DNA of 59,009 nucleotides from Clostridiales bacterium (GTDB lineage: Bacteria > Bacillota > Clostridia > Christensenellales > UBA1242): positions 1 to 59,009 of the forward strand of contig SVIA01000007.1 in the NCBI GenBank assembly GCA_015055535.1. Direction: 5' to 3'. The notes under the pieces were generated by a model. That model did no database searches. It worked only from the letters and a program-made list of their open reading frames with translations, and was not told where the DNA came from. Both the position numbers and the translations under genes were made by a program. Numbering within the stretch: position 1 is the first letter of the stretch; the number at the start of each line of letters is the position of its first letter. Below are positions 7,192 to 15,539 of the stretch, piece by piece.

Positions 7192-8541
7192 GTGAAAAAA
7201 GTGATTTTTTTATTTTTTGCATTTTTAATAGTTTTTTCTCACGTTAATATAGTAAAATTTAACGCTGTTTTCGCTACACCTGAAAACACATTAAATCAAA
7301 CAGTTTTAGCTGAAAAATTGTTAATAAAACTGCAAAATACAACTAAAGAAAATCCTGAATTAGAAAAGTTATATTTATATTTAGATGTTTTATATCATGA
7401 AAACACTCAATTTTATAGTTATAAAATTGAAGAACTTGAAAATTTAATGGAAAGCTATAGACAAGTTATTATTAATACTGCAAGAGAATATGCAAACAAT
7501 TCAGAATATAAAAACGCGGTAGAATATCTTGAAAATAAAAGTAATTTATTTAAAGATAAAAGCACAATAAATTCATTAATTACTCACTACTCAAAATTTT
7601 TTGTTAAAGACGGTTTGGTTTATTGCGAAATACCACCAAAAATAATTACTTTAAATAAATTAATAGCTTATCCCTTAAATGCTTTCAATGAAAATATAAA
7701 TTCAGAGAATTACGATAAAAATTATATAACAAATAATGAATTTAAAAATTTATTACAAGAACTTTACTTAAATGATTATATGCTAATAAATATTTCTGAT
7801 ATTTATGAATATGAAAATGAAAAAATTATAAAAAAAGATTTATATTTGCCAAGTAACAAAAAACCCTTGATATTACTATTTAATAATATCAATTATTATC
7901 AAGAAGAAAACCCTTTTATAGATAAATTTATAATAGACTCTAAAAACAAAATTGCATGTTTTAACTCTAAACAAACTGAAAAAGAGCAAATTTCTTATAA
8001 CACAGATTTTATTCCAATATTAGAAGAATTTATTTCAAATAATAAAAATTTTTCTTTTAATAATGCAAAAGCATTAATTAGTATTAATAAATCTGGAAAT
8101 GTTTTAGGATATGATATTTCGAAAAACAATCCAAATTACAGTTTAGAAATTCAATCTTTAAAAAAAATAGTATCCCACTTAAAAGAGTTAGGATACCAAT
8201 TTTCTTATGTTAGTTTTATTGATGATTTAAACAATAATGAAGTAATAGAAACTGAATTTTCTTTTATTCAACAAGAATTATTTCCAATATTCTCCAATTT
8301 AAAAATTTTTGTTTCTAATTTTTCAAATAAACTTTGTAATTATTATTATAAACTTAATGAAATCGGTTTTAATATATTTATTGATTTTACTGAAAATAAT
8401 TATTTAATTAAAAACAATATGCTATTTTTATCTTCATTAAAACTAAATGGTGAAATTTTAAGAAATAAAATTAACTTTTTAGATTTAAATAAAGAAAATA
8501 TTTATGATCATAACAATAGAACAAAATTATTTGATGTTTAA
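7192..8541 (+). CDS. Secreted degenerate polysaccharide-deacetylase-like protein
   Basis: A GTG start opens a 449-residue protein with a signal peptide (about residues 1-28, cleavage after AVFA). The middle resembles a long clostridial family of polysaccharide deacetylases: an EFKNLLQELY segment, NDYMLINISDIYEYEN, then LPSNKKPLILLF. The family has FDD at the next position, but here residues 230-232 read FNN. The later helix-strand that should end in the zinc-binding HSxTH motif reads SYVSFIDD (about 338-345). Loss of the catalytic Asp pair and both zinc histidines suggests a non-catalytic, perhaps glycan-binding protein. No ribosome binding site is evident. It overlaps the convergent MarR gene by four bases. 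Confidence 0.6.
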   Translation: MKKVIFLFFAFLIVFSHVNIVKFNAVFATPENTLNQTVLAEKLLIKLQNTTKENPELEKLYLYLDVLYHENTQFYSYKIEELENLMESYRQVIINTAREYANNSEYKNAVEYLENKSNLFKDKSTINSLITHYSKFFVKDGLVYCEIPPKIITLNKLIAYPLNAFNENINSENYDKNYITNNEFKNLLQELYLNDYMLINISDIYEYENEKIIKKDLYLPSNKKPLILLFNNINYYQEENPFIDKFIIDSKNKIACFNSKQTEKEQISYNTDFIPILEEFISNNKNFSFNNAKALISINKSGNVLGYDISKNNPNYSLEIQSLKKIVSHLKELGYQFSYVSFIDDLNNNEVIETEFSFIQQELFPIFSNLKIFVSNFSNKLCNYYYKLNEIGFNIFIDFTENNYLIKNNMLFLSSLKLNGEILRNKINFLDLNKENIYDHNNRTKLFDV

Positions 8542-8951
8542 TCTAAAATATCATTTAAACTTTTTGAAAACTCGTTAATTTTTTGAGCGTTATTATAATA
8601 TTTTAATTGTTTATTTATATTTTCATCTATTTTGTTTAGTATATTTTGAATATATAAATTTCCTTTATCAGTTATGACATATTCAATGTTACGCTTATCA
8701 AATGAAGTTTGCTTTTTTATTATTAATTCTTGCTTAACCAATTCAGCTGTAATTAAAGCTAAATTAGTTTTATTTATTCCTAATTTTTTTATTAATTCAA
8801 ACGGAGTTAAATTTTTTTCTTGCAAAAAAATTAATAATTTATCTTTTATTGTCAAATTATTATTTTTTGTTAAAAAAAATTCATCAAAACCATCTATCAT
8901 ATTATTTAGTTTTGTTAATAAAATTATTAATTCTTTACAATCTATTTTCAT
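8538..8951 (-). CDS. MarR-like winged-helix regulator
   Basis: This 137-residue protein has a winged helix-turn-helix core: LTPFELIKKLGINKTNLALITAELVKQELIIKK is the recognition region, followed by the wing (DKRNIEYVITDKG) and a C-terminal dimerisation helix, which is the MarR layout. Ligand and targets are unknown. Its TAA stop overlaps the stop of the deacetylase-like gene on the other strand. The mRNA is probably leaderless: TATAAT ends six bases before the ATG and no Shine-Dalgarno sequence is present. It has no adjacent codirectional partner, so it may regulate itself or distant genes. Confidence 0.7.
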   Translation of the reverse strand: MKIDCKELIILLTKLNNMIDGFDEFFLTKNNNLTIKDKLLIFLQEKNLTPFELIKKLGINKTNLALITAELVKQELIIKKQTSFDKRNIEYVITDKGNLYIQNILNKIDENINKQLKYYNNAQKINEFSKSLNDILD

Positions 8952-8957
8952 ATTTTT

Positions 8958-8986
8958 ATTATATTATATATTAAAAATTTTAGCAA
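8958..8986 (-). promoter_or_regulatory. Promoter placing +1 on the ATG of the MarR gene
   Basis: TTGCTA, 17 bases, then a perfect TATAAT, then six bases (AAAAAT) and the ATG. This gives a leaderless mRNA if transcription starts at the usual distance. Confidence 0.7.
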
Positions 8987-9043
8987 ATTTAAATTAAACA
9001 TTTTAAATTAATTATTAAAATATTTTTATCTTATATTTAAAAC

Positions 9044-9072
9044 TTGACAATTTAAAATTTATAATTTAATAT
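9044..9072 (+). promoter_or_regulatory. tRNA-Gln promoter
   Basis: TTGACA, 17 bases, TAATAT. The predicted start is about two bases before the mature tRNA 5' end. Confidence 0.75.
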
Positions 9073-9080
9073 TTTAATAT

Positions 9081-9155
9081 TGGAGTGTCGCCAAGCGGTA
9101 AGGCATCGGATTCTGATTCCGACATTCGTGAGTTCAAATCTTACCACTCCAACCA
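9081..9155 (+). tRNA. tRNA-Gln (anticodon CTG)
   Basis: The cloverleaf closes fully: acceptor TGGAGTG/CACTCCA, D-arm with GCCAAGCGGTAAGGC, anticodon stem TCGGA/TCCGA with loop TTCTGAT (anticodon CTG, reading CAG), T-arm GTGAG-TTCAAAT-CTTAC, discriminator A and an encoded CCA at 9153-9155. It has its own promoter and terminator. CTG would be the second Gln isoacceptor beside TTG in an AT-rich genome. Confidence 0.95.
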
Positions 9156-9176
9156 CAGCCGTCAGGCTGTTTTTTA
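9155..9176 (+). terminator. tRNA-Gln terminator
   Basis: The stem ACAGCC/GGCTGT with a 4-base loop is followed by a run of T and starts at the last base of CCA. Confidence 0.85.
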
Positions 9177-9296
9177 TAACATTTTCAATTTTTACTAATA
9201 ATCTTTGTTTTTAATTTGATTAAAATTAGTTAAAATAGTATAAATATTTTTATTTTTATGTTATAATGATTTTTGTATATTATTATAGGAGAAATT

Positions 9297-10388
9297 ATGA
9301 AATTAGGAGTTGTTGGATTACCAAATGTAGGTAAAAGTACTTTGTTTAATGCTATAACTAAAGCTGGGGCTGAATGTGCTAACTACCCTTTTTGTACAAT
9401 AGAACCAAATGTAGGAATGGTTGCCGTTCCTGATTATAGACTTGAACATTTAGCAAAATTATATAATTGTAATAAAATTACACCAGCTGTAATAGAATTT
9501 GTAGATATTGCTGGGCTTGTTAAAGGCGCCAGTAAAGGTGATGGACTTGGAAATAAATTTTTAAGTCATATCAGAGAAGTTGATGCAATATGTCATGTTG
9601 TAAGATGCTTTGATAATTCTAATATTTTGCACGTAGAAAATAGTATTGATCCAAAAAGAGATATTGAAATTATTGAATATGAGCTTATTATGGCAGACCT
9701 TGAAAGCATTGATAAAAAAGTGGAAAAAGCTGAAAAAAATAAAAAGGTTGGCATAAAAGGAGCAGAACTTGAACTTGATGTTTTAAACAGAATCAAAAAT
9801 CAATTAGCAAGTGGAAAACCAATTAGATTATTAACATTTACTGACGAAGAAAATGATATTGTTAAAAATTTATTTTTACTTACAAGCAAACCTGTAATTT
9901 ATGTTGCCAATATTGGGGAAAATGATATTAATAAAAATGAAAATTCATATGTAAAAATTGTTAAAGAAATTGCTAGTAGCCAAAACTCTGAAGTTATTGT
10001 TTTATGTGCTCAAATTGAAGAAGAACTTGCAAGTTTAAGTGATGAAGATAAAGAACTTTTTTCTTCAGAACTTGGAATTACTGAAAGTGGACTTGATAAA
10101 CTTGTTAAAACAAGTTATAACACATTAGGACTTATGAGTTACTTAACTGCAGGTGAAAAAGAAGTTAGAGCTTGGACAATAAAAAAAGGAACAAAAGCAC
10201 CTGGTGCCGCTGGTAAAATTCATACTGATTTTGAAAAAGGTTTTATTAAAGCAGAAATTGTTGATTATCATGATTTGTTAGAAGCAGGTAATTTTACTAA
10301 AGCAAAAGAAAAAGGTAAAGTTAGAATAGAAGGTAAAGAATATATTATAAAAGAAAATGATGTTGTATTATTTAGATTTAACGTATAA
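9297..10388 (+). CDS. ychF: Redox-regulated ribosome-binding ATPase YchF
   Basis: This 363-residue Obg-family protein has the P-loop GLPNVGKST (residues 7-15), switch region with FVDIAGLVKGASKGDGLGNKFL, a coiled-coil insertion and a C-terminal TGS domain. Motif AWTIKKGTKAPGAAGKIHTDFEKGFIKAE is diagnostic of the family. It binds ribosomes and hydrolyses ATP, with links to translation and oxidative stress response. I choose the ATG at 9297, with AGGAG eight bases before it, over a TTG 24 bases upstream. This gives the standard length of 363. Gene is monocistronic with a terminator downstream. Confidence 0.96.
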   Translation: MKLGVVGLPNVGKSTLFNAITKAGAECANYPFCTIEPNVGMVAVPDYRLEHLAKLYNCNKITPAVIEFVDIAGLVKGASKGDGLGNKFLSHIREVDAICHVVRCFDNSNILHVENSIDPKRDIEIIEYELIMADLESIDKKVEKAEKNKKVGIKGAELELDVLNRIKNQLASGKPIRLLTFTDEENDIVKNLFLLTSKPVIYVANIGENDINKNENSYVKIVKEIASSQNSEVIVLCAQIEEELASLSDEDKELFSSELGITESGLDKLVKTSYNTLGLMSYLTAGEKEVRAWTIKKGTKAPGAAGKIHTDFEKGFIKAEIVDYHDLLEAGNFTKAKEKGKVRIEGKEYIIKENDVVLFRFNV

Positions 10389-10435
10389 AATTTAAATTAT
10401 ATAAATCAATGACACATATCATATATTATTTAAAC

Positions 10436-10463
10436 AAAAAACCGTTAATTAAACGGTTTTTTT
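10436..10463 (+). terminator. Terminator after ychF
   Basis: AAAAAACCGTT pairs with AACGGTTTTTT around a short loop. The symmetric A and T runs allow use by the convergent lipoprotein gene too. Confidence 0.85.
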
Positions 10464-10487
10464 ATTTTTATTATAAATTTTTTATTG

Positions 10488-11729
10488 TTAATAAGTTTTC
10501 ACAATAGTAAAATCTAAACTAGCAAAACTGCTTTCCAAATAATATTCTCCAACATTATTAGTTTTTAATTTTATAGTAATATTTTGATCGCTTGTTAAAA
10601 CACTAAATAATTCATTAATGCCTAATAAAATATTATTTGTTGTTACACTATTGTCATAATATATTTTTTCTTCTTGATTATTATAAATTTCTAACGTATA
10701 ACTTTGTGCTAAACTTACACCATCAAATGTAATATTTAAATATTCTCCATTTCTACTTGCACTTAAATTACTAGGGCTTGCAAAATTCGTTGTAAATTTA
10801 TATTCTAAAACTTCACTAATTTCACTTTCTTTATAAGATAATACGTCGCTTTCTATTGCTTGTACTTTAAAGCCATAAAGAGAATATTCTGTTAAGCAAT
10901 TTGTAATTTCTACTTTGTTTTTATCTGTTATTATTGCGTTTTCAAAATTGTTGTTTATAATAACTTTATATTTTGTAGCGTAATTAACTTTATCCCAATT
11001 TAAAAAATATTTATTATCGTTTGTTGTAACAAATAAATTGTTAGGTTTTTCTAATGTTATATTTTTTACATAAGTAATTTCATTACTAAAATCTGAATCC
11101 GCATAACCATCTTCAGCAATTGCTTTTAATTTATAACTAAAAGTATAATAAGGTGCGTTAACATCGGCAAATCTATTTGATATATCTATTTCAAATGTTT
11201 CACTGTTTAATGTTAAAGCTTTTTCGCTAGAAACAACTTCATTATTTGAATTTGTTATTGTTTCGTAAAGTTCATAACTTTGAGCATTCATTATTCTGAA
11301 AAAATACACTTTTTCATCAATAATTTGAATATACGGAGCTTGCACTTTAGATAGTGGTGCAACTTGCGATTTAATTTCAGAATTTAAAGAATCTTTATAG
11401 GTTTTATTATCTCCAACATATTTTACAAAAAAATGATAAGTAACATTTTCGCTGTAATAATTTGTTATATCTACACTATTTTCTTCGCTATATAGCATAA
11501 TATAATTATCTAAATTTTCATAATTTGAGTTATTAGTTAAATAAAATCTATAGCCTGTTGCATAAATATTTTCATCAGTAACTAATAAAACCTGTTCATT
11601 ATTTTTTACCATTCCAACGCTTATTGGTGTGGTTAGAACTTTTAATTTGTTTTTACATCCAAAAAAGATTAGTGGTAAACTAAATACTAATAAAAACATT
11701 ATAAAGCTATTTATAATTTTTTTCTTCAT
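10488..11729 (-). CDS. Repeat-type lipoprotein with Fn3-like segments (locus A)
   Basis: A lipobox IFFGC (C25) follows a signal peptide. The 413-residue protein then carries three or four beta-rich segments with the recurrent pattern of fibronectin-III-like modules: PxxLxV..., W or F core, YxVII..., YSFKVQAI and YKESEIS. One module reads EKPNNLFVTTNDNKYFLNWDKV. The same module style fills the 2202-residue lipoprotein of locus B. It would sit on the outer face of the membrane. The gene begins three bases after the stop of the TasA-like gene at 11733, with the ribosome binding site AAAGGA inside that gene's end, so the two are cotranscribed. Binding partner unknown. Confidence 0.7.
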   Translation of the reverse strand: MKKKIINSFIMFLLVFSLPLIFFGCKNKLKVLTTPISVGMVKNNEQVLLVTDENIYATGYRFYLTNNSNYENLDNYIMLYSEENSVDITNYYSENVTYHFFVKYVGDNKTYKDSLNSEIKSQVAPLSKVQAPYIQIIDEKVYFFRIMNAQSYELYETITNSNNEVVSSEKALTLNSETFEIDISNRFADVNAPYYTFSYKLKAIAEDGYADSDFSNEITYVKNITLEKPNNLFVTTNDNKYFLNWDKVNYATKYKVIINNNFENAIITDKNKVEITNCLTEYSLYGFKVQAIESDVLSYKESEISEVLEYKFTTNFASPSNLSASRNGEYLNITFDGVSLAQSYTLEIYNNQEEKIYYDNSVTTNNILLGINELFSVLTSDQNITIKLKTNNVGEYYLESSFASLDFTIVKTY

Positions 11730-11732
11730 TTA

Positions 11733-12947
11733 CTAAAAATCCTTTATTTTTTCCAAATTTCTCCATACATTAGGGGAAGTATGCCATTCTTGACTTATTG
11801 CCGCATGACTACCCTCTAAAACTTCAGCAGTAAAGACTAATTGTCCAGATTTTCCATTTAAATCATTAGTCGCTTTATCCCCGTCTATAACCAAAGAATT
11901 AAACACTGTTATAGTTTTTGATGAAAACAACTTGCTATTATAATATACATATCCATCATCGCCAACAGTCCAATCAGCATCATTTAAAAATACTGGATTA
12001 AATATTCCACTAAAATAGTTGTTATCTACATAAACTTCCATTTTAACTCTTAAATAAACACTAGCATTTTGATTTAAACCACTTTCATCTATTACCGTTA
12101 CTACCATTTTGGCGTCTATTGTATCACCTGGTAAATATTTGATATGTCCTATTATATTATCATTACTATCGTAAATTTCAGTATGAACTTCTGAATCTAC
12201 CTTAATGTCAAATTTTATTTCTGTTGATGTTAAAGATAAAATTAAATATATGCCTACTCCGATTAAAACTAAAGCAGCAAGTATAATTAAAATAATAATT
12301 ATAATTTTTTTCTTTCTCTTTTTATCTTCTTTTTCTTCAACTAAAATATTTTTTTCTATTGTGTTACTATCAACTTCTTTAACGTTAGGTTTAGATAAAG
12401 AAGATGACCCAATTATAGGTGATTTTTTTATTTGTTGATTTTTATTTGCTACATTTATATTCTTTTTTGATGGATTTATAATTGGTGAAGGTTTATTTTG
12501 ATTAACTCCACTAGGAGTTGTTTTTGTAGGAGATACTTTTAACGGAGTTGGCTCACTACTTGTTGCACTAGTTTTTACATTACTTATAGCAACTGGTTTA
12601 ATGTCTGCTTTTACATCAACTTTACTATCTACACTTTTTGTTTCTGGTTTTTTTTCAGATTTTTTTTCTGCAGTTGGTTTTACTTTTTTAGTTGTTGCAT
12701 CCTTTGCTTTAGAAGGTGAAGAAGTAGCGCTTGTAGCTTTACTAGCACTTGGTTTTTTTGTTTCACCACTAATTAGCTTTGATGGAGCATTTGTTGTTGT
12801 TTTTTTAGTATATGTTGTTGTTTTTTTAGTAATAGTAGTAGTTGTTGTTGGTGTTGCTACGCTCGGAGCATTTACTTTTTTACCCGAAGTATTTTTAGGT
12901 GCAGTAGTTGATTTTGTCGCTTTGGTAGATTTTTTTTCTTCTGCCAT
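11733..12947 (-). CDS. TasA/camelysin-like surface protein with long disordered N-terminus
   Basis: This 404-residue protein has three parts. Residues 1-210 are disordered and rich in Lys, Thr, Ser and Pro, with runs such as KKTTTYTKKTTT. A single transmembrane helix follows (about 214-238). The extracellular domain then shows the shared pattern of the locus: a PGD motif, NDADWTVGDDGYVYYN, and the end EWHTSPNVW. That C-terminal pattern, also in four other proteins here, resembles TasA/CalY-type fibre proteins. The long cytoplasmic-side extension is unusual for that family. It has a good ribosome binding site (GGGGGAG) and is probably in an operon with the lipoprotein at 10488. Confidence 0.6.
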   Translation of the reverse strand: MAEEKKSTKATKSTTAPKNTSGKKVNAPSVATPTTTTTITKKTTTYTKKTTTNAPSKLISGETKKPSASKATSATSSPSKAKDATTKKVKPTAEKKSEKKPETKSVDSKVDVKADIKPVAISNVKTSATSSEPTPLKVSPTKTTPSGVNQNKPSPIINPSKKNINVANKNQQIKKSPIIGSSSLSKPNVKEVDSNTIEKNILVEEKEDKKRKKKIIIIILIILAALVLIGVGIYLILSLTSTEIKFDIKVDSEVHTEIYDSNDNIIGHIKYLPGDTIDAKMVVTVIDESGLNQNASVYLRVKMEVYVDNNYFSGIFNPVFLNDADWTVGDDGYVYYNSKLFSSKTITVFNSLVIDGDKATNDLNGKSGQLVFTAEVLEGSHAAISQEWHTSPNVWRNLEKIKDF

Positions 12948-13023
12948 AATTCAATCTCCCCCTAGTCTTTTGTCAATAATTACAAATATTATATATTAAT
13001 ATGTAATATTTTGTAAAGCGAAT

Positions 13024-13590
13024 TTAATTATTTTCTATAAACTCAATCCACTCGGTTGGGGCATCATAAAAGATTTCTTTATATGCTCCATATTCACTTT
13101 GTACAGCATCAATTATAACCGAAATATCAATTTCTTTTATAGTTTGATCGGTAAAATTTTTATCTATTCTTATTCCGTTTATTAATTTTACTTTGTCGTT
13201 AACATTTACTTTATATTTATAGTAATAATATTCTTTATTATCATAAATAAAATTCTCTTCTAAATTTGCTTTTAAAAAAGTTTTAAGATAATTAAATTCA
13301 TCTATAAAAGAAAATCTAAAATAAAATGGTATTAAAAATTCTTTGTTTTCAACTTTATTTTCTATATTAACATTAATATCAATTTCATCTCCAGGCATGT
13401 AATTTTTATTAGTAAAATTTGTTACATTTATTGTAAAGTCAAGTTCACCAAGTTGCACTTCACCTTTTACGCTACTATTGTTTTTAAAAAAAGTTAAAGT
13501 TGAGGAAACAAAAATAGCAAATACTACGAAAAGTACTAGCAAGCTTAAAATTATAACTAAATCTTTATGCTTTTTTAAAATATTAAACAT
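13024..13590 (-). CDS. TasA/camelysin-like secreted protein
   Basis: This 188-residue protein has a short basic n-region and a hydrophobic helix (about residues 10-32). The mature part begins with VKGEVQLGELDFTINV and has the PGDEIDI motif, the aromatic block KEYYYYKYKV and a C-terminal DAPTEW. The order matches the other TasA-like proteins here. It would be exported and could be cleaved by the SipW-type peptidase encoded at 31176, although the cleavage motif here (TLTFFKNN) is less typical. The ribosome binding site is weak (GGA far upstream). It lies 76 bases before the next gene and divergent from the protein at 13676. Confidence 0.6.
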   Translation of the reverse strand: MFNILKKHKDLVIILSLLVLFVVFAIFVSSTLTFFKNNSSVKGEVQLGELDFTINVTNFTNKNYMPGDEIDINVNIENKVENKEFLIPFYFRFSFIDEFNYLKTFLKANLEENFIYDNKEYYYYKYKVNVNDKVKLINGIRIDKNFTDQTIKEIDISVIIDAVQSEYGAYKEIFYDAPTEWIEFIENN

Positions 13591-13675
13591 ATCTGTAGTT
13601 TATCCTTTTTTTGTAAAAATATTAAATGCATAATTTAAAAAAGAATTGCAAAACTAAAATTATAAAGGAGGGAAA

Positions 13676-14344
13676 ATGGAAACTATTAATAATCAAAACA
13701 ATCAACCAAAAACAACTAACACTAGAAAAAATAGTGAACCTAGAAAAGTTGTCGCTGTGAAAAGCAAAAAAAGAAAAAATGCATCAACTGTTGCAATTAT
13801 TACATTGTCAATATTATTAGGTTTATCTTTACTTCTAGGTTTAACCGCTGCATTTTTTGGCGCTAATCAATCAGCCACAGGAGACATTACTTTAGGTGAC
13901 CCAGTTAACATTAATATTACCCAAGGTGGTACAAATGTTGAAGCTTTTACTTTTGCTGGAACAGCTATGCCTGGAACCACTTATTCTCAACCAATTGGTG
14001 TAAGTATACCAGAAAATTCTAGTGAATGTGTTTTAAGATGTAAACTAACTTTATCAAACACTGGAGAAGCAACAAGTTTTCCTGTAAAAGCAACAACAAG
14101 TGATACTTGGAGTTTAAATGAAGATGACGATTATTACTATTATAATGGAAAAGCTGCTTCTGGTGACAGTATAGATTTTTGTACACAAATTGAAGTTCCA
14201 AAAGAATTAACAAATTTAGATGCAAATAAAATTTATACAATAACTTTCCAAGTAGAAGCCATTCAATATGCAAATGGTGCAGCAAGTGAAGTTTGGACAA
14301 CTGCCCCATCAGATTGGATTGAATCTTACGGAAAAGGTGAATAA
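13676..14344 (+). CDS. TasA/camelysin-like protein with SipW-type signal peptide
   Basis: This 222-residue protein has an unusually long basic n-region (about 37 residues), a hydrophobic core and the motif LTAAFFGA, matching the T-x-A-[YF]-F pattern of SipW-dependent signal peptides. The mature part starts TGDITLGDPVNINIT, as in TasA-like proteins, and contains AMPGTTY, the aromatic block DDDYYYYNGK and the ending VWTTAPSDW. It would be a secreted fibre-type subunit. A strong AAAGGAGGG precedes the ATG. It is divergent from the other two TasA-like genes of locus A, and the nearest candidate peptidase is 17 kb away. Confidence 0.7.
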   Translation: METINNQNNQPKTTNTRKNSEPRKVVAVKSKKRKNASTVAIITLSILLGLSLLLGLTAAFFGANQSATGDITLGDPVNINITQGGTNVEAFTFAGTAMPGTTYSQPIGVSIPENSSECVLRCKLTLSNTGEATSFPVKATTSDTWSLNEDDDYYYYNGKAASGDSIDFCTQIEVPKELTNLDANKIYTITFQVEAIQYANGAASEVWTTAPSDWIESYGKGE

Positions 14345-14370
14345 AAAGAACATTTAAATGTTCTTTTTTT
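14343..14370 (+). terminator. Terminator after the TasA-like gene
   Basis: AAAAAGAACATTT pairs with AAATGTTCTTTTT and is followed by T. The stem starts at the stop codon. Confidence 0.85.
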
Positions 14371-14418
14371 TATATCAAAAAATGTATTTTTTAAATAAAA
14401 AATGCAAAAAATAAATAT

Positions 14419-14967
14419 ATGCAAAAAATCTTTTTATATTTAAGTGCATTTGTTCCACTTTATTGTTTAATTATTGTAAAAATTTTAATTGAAATACTCA
14501 ATAGCAATTTGAGTTTTAATTTTTTGAATACCAGTACATTAATTTTACTTATTTCTTTAATTATTTTAGGAATAAGTGGAATTATTTTAGAAAATAAAAA
14601 TAAAAATTATAAAATAACAAAAATTGAAATTATAAAGAAAAAAAGCATAACCGAACAACATTTTTTAGGCTATTTTTCGCTTTTTGTTTTATTTGCTTTA
14701 ACTTTTGAACTTGAAAGGTATAGCATGTTTATTATTTTTATTTTAATAATAATTTTAATTGGAATTGTTTATATTAAAAATGATTTATTTTATATTAATC
14801 CTTTACTTAATATTTTAGGTTATAATTTTTACGATATAAAATTTAAAGATGAAACAGGAAAAATTAAGTCAGCTAAATTTTTTTATAAAGGTCAACTCTC
14901 TATAAATAATAAAATATTTATAGTTAAAATTGGCGATAAAAATTATAATTATATCTATAAGCAATAA
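14419..14967 (+). CDS. Membrane protein resembling KwaA
   Basis: This 182-residue protein has four predicted transmembrane helices (roughly residues 5-25, 40-57, 80-96, 104-120) and a C-terminal soluble part. The segment after the last helix, IYIKNDLFYINPLLNILGYNFYDI, is very like the equivalent part of KwaA, the membrane subunit of the Kiwa anti-phage system. KwaB, the usual partner, is not adjacent. Standalone KwaA-like proteins are possible, so a defence role is only an inference. No Shine-Dalgarno sequence is seen. Composition is as A/T-rich as its neighbours. It lies between the TasA-like gene and the DUF1540 gene. Confidence 0.5.
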   Translation: MQKIFLYLSAFVPLYCLIIVKILIEILNSNLSFNFLNTSTLILLISLIILGISGIILENKNKNYKITKIEIIKKKSITEQHFLGYFSLFVLFALTFELERYSMFIIFILIIILIGIVYIKNDLFYINPLLNILGYNFYDIKFKDETGKIKSAKFFYKGQLSINNKIFIVKIGDKNYNYIYKQ

Positions 14968-15057
14968 TTTTATAAATTCGTTATTTTTTAATTATTATTT
15001 TATAAATTTTAGTTTTAATTATAAAAAATTTACAAAATATCATTTTATTTATGTAAC

Positions 15058-15079
15058 AAAAAACTGCCAATGGCAGTTA
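15058..15079 (-). terminator. Terminator overlapping the DUF1540 stop codon
   Basis: ACTGCCA/TGGCAGT is a perfect stem, followed on the minus strand by six T. The TAA stop at 15079-15077 overlaps the stem's 5' edge. Confidence 0.8.
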
Positions 15080-15400
15080 TTTGTTTATTTGAGTGACACA
15101 GTTTGGCATATTATCGTAATTGCTTTCTAAAACAGTTATTCCATTTGCATGACAAATACCCTGCTTGTTAAATAAGCATTTTGCATCACAATATATTTTA
15201 ACATCTTTATGCGATATTTGTGGCTCTAACGAAGATATTTCAAACATGTTTTTTGAAGTATATTGTTTAAAATTTTGACTATTATATTCGCTAAATTCAT
15301 AAGTTTCACAATCTATATTTTTGCCAACTTTTATTTTTTCGGCACAACATGTACAACCTTTATTGTGTTTGCAATCACATTTTTTACATTTTATATCCAT
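15077..15400 (-). CDS. Cysteine-rich DUF1540 protein
   Basis: This 107-residue cytosolic protein has a C-terminal DUF1540 unit: CDAKCLFNKQGICHANGITV then a final NC near residue 101. The N-terminal segment CKKCDCKHNKGCTCCAEKI adds a second cysteine cluster. The arrangement suggests metal binding, and related small proteins are frequent in Clostridia, though no function is established. AGGAG precedes the ATG. It is convergent with the KwaA-like gene and divergent from rplI. Having two distinct cysteine clusters in one protein is common in this family. Confidence 0.8.
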   Translation of the reverse strand: MDIKCKKCDCKHNKGCTCCAEKIKVGKNIDCETYEFSEYNSQNFKQYTSKNMFEISSLEPQISHKDVKIYCDAKCLFNKQGICHANGITVLESNYDNMPNCVTQINK

Positions 15401-15492
15401 AACATTCTCCTACTTTATTATTTTATCCAAAATTTTTCAAATTAAACTTTCAATAATTAATGATTTTAATATAAATTTTAAGAAAAATAAAT

Positions 15493-15521
15493 TTGACAAA
15501 ATATATTGATTATATTAAAAT
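15493..15521 (+). promoter_or_regulatory. rplI promoter
   Basis: TTGACA, 17 bases, TAAAAT. The predicted start falls about 12 bases before the ATG, so the leader holds little but the Shine-Dalgarno sequence AAGGAAGG. Confidence 0.75.
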
Positions 15522-15539
15522 AATATAAAGGAAGGTTTT

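Noticed and set aside
12205-12999. Two plus-strand frames of low-complexity hydrophobic sequence
   Set aside because: They are reverse readings of the Lys/Thr-rich and membrane segments of the TasA-like gene on the minus strand and lack ribosome binding sites.
14019-14309. 96-codon minus-strand frame rich in Leu and His
   Set aside because: Antisense to a well-supported TasA-like gene; composition is that of a shadow frame.
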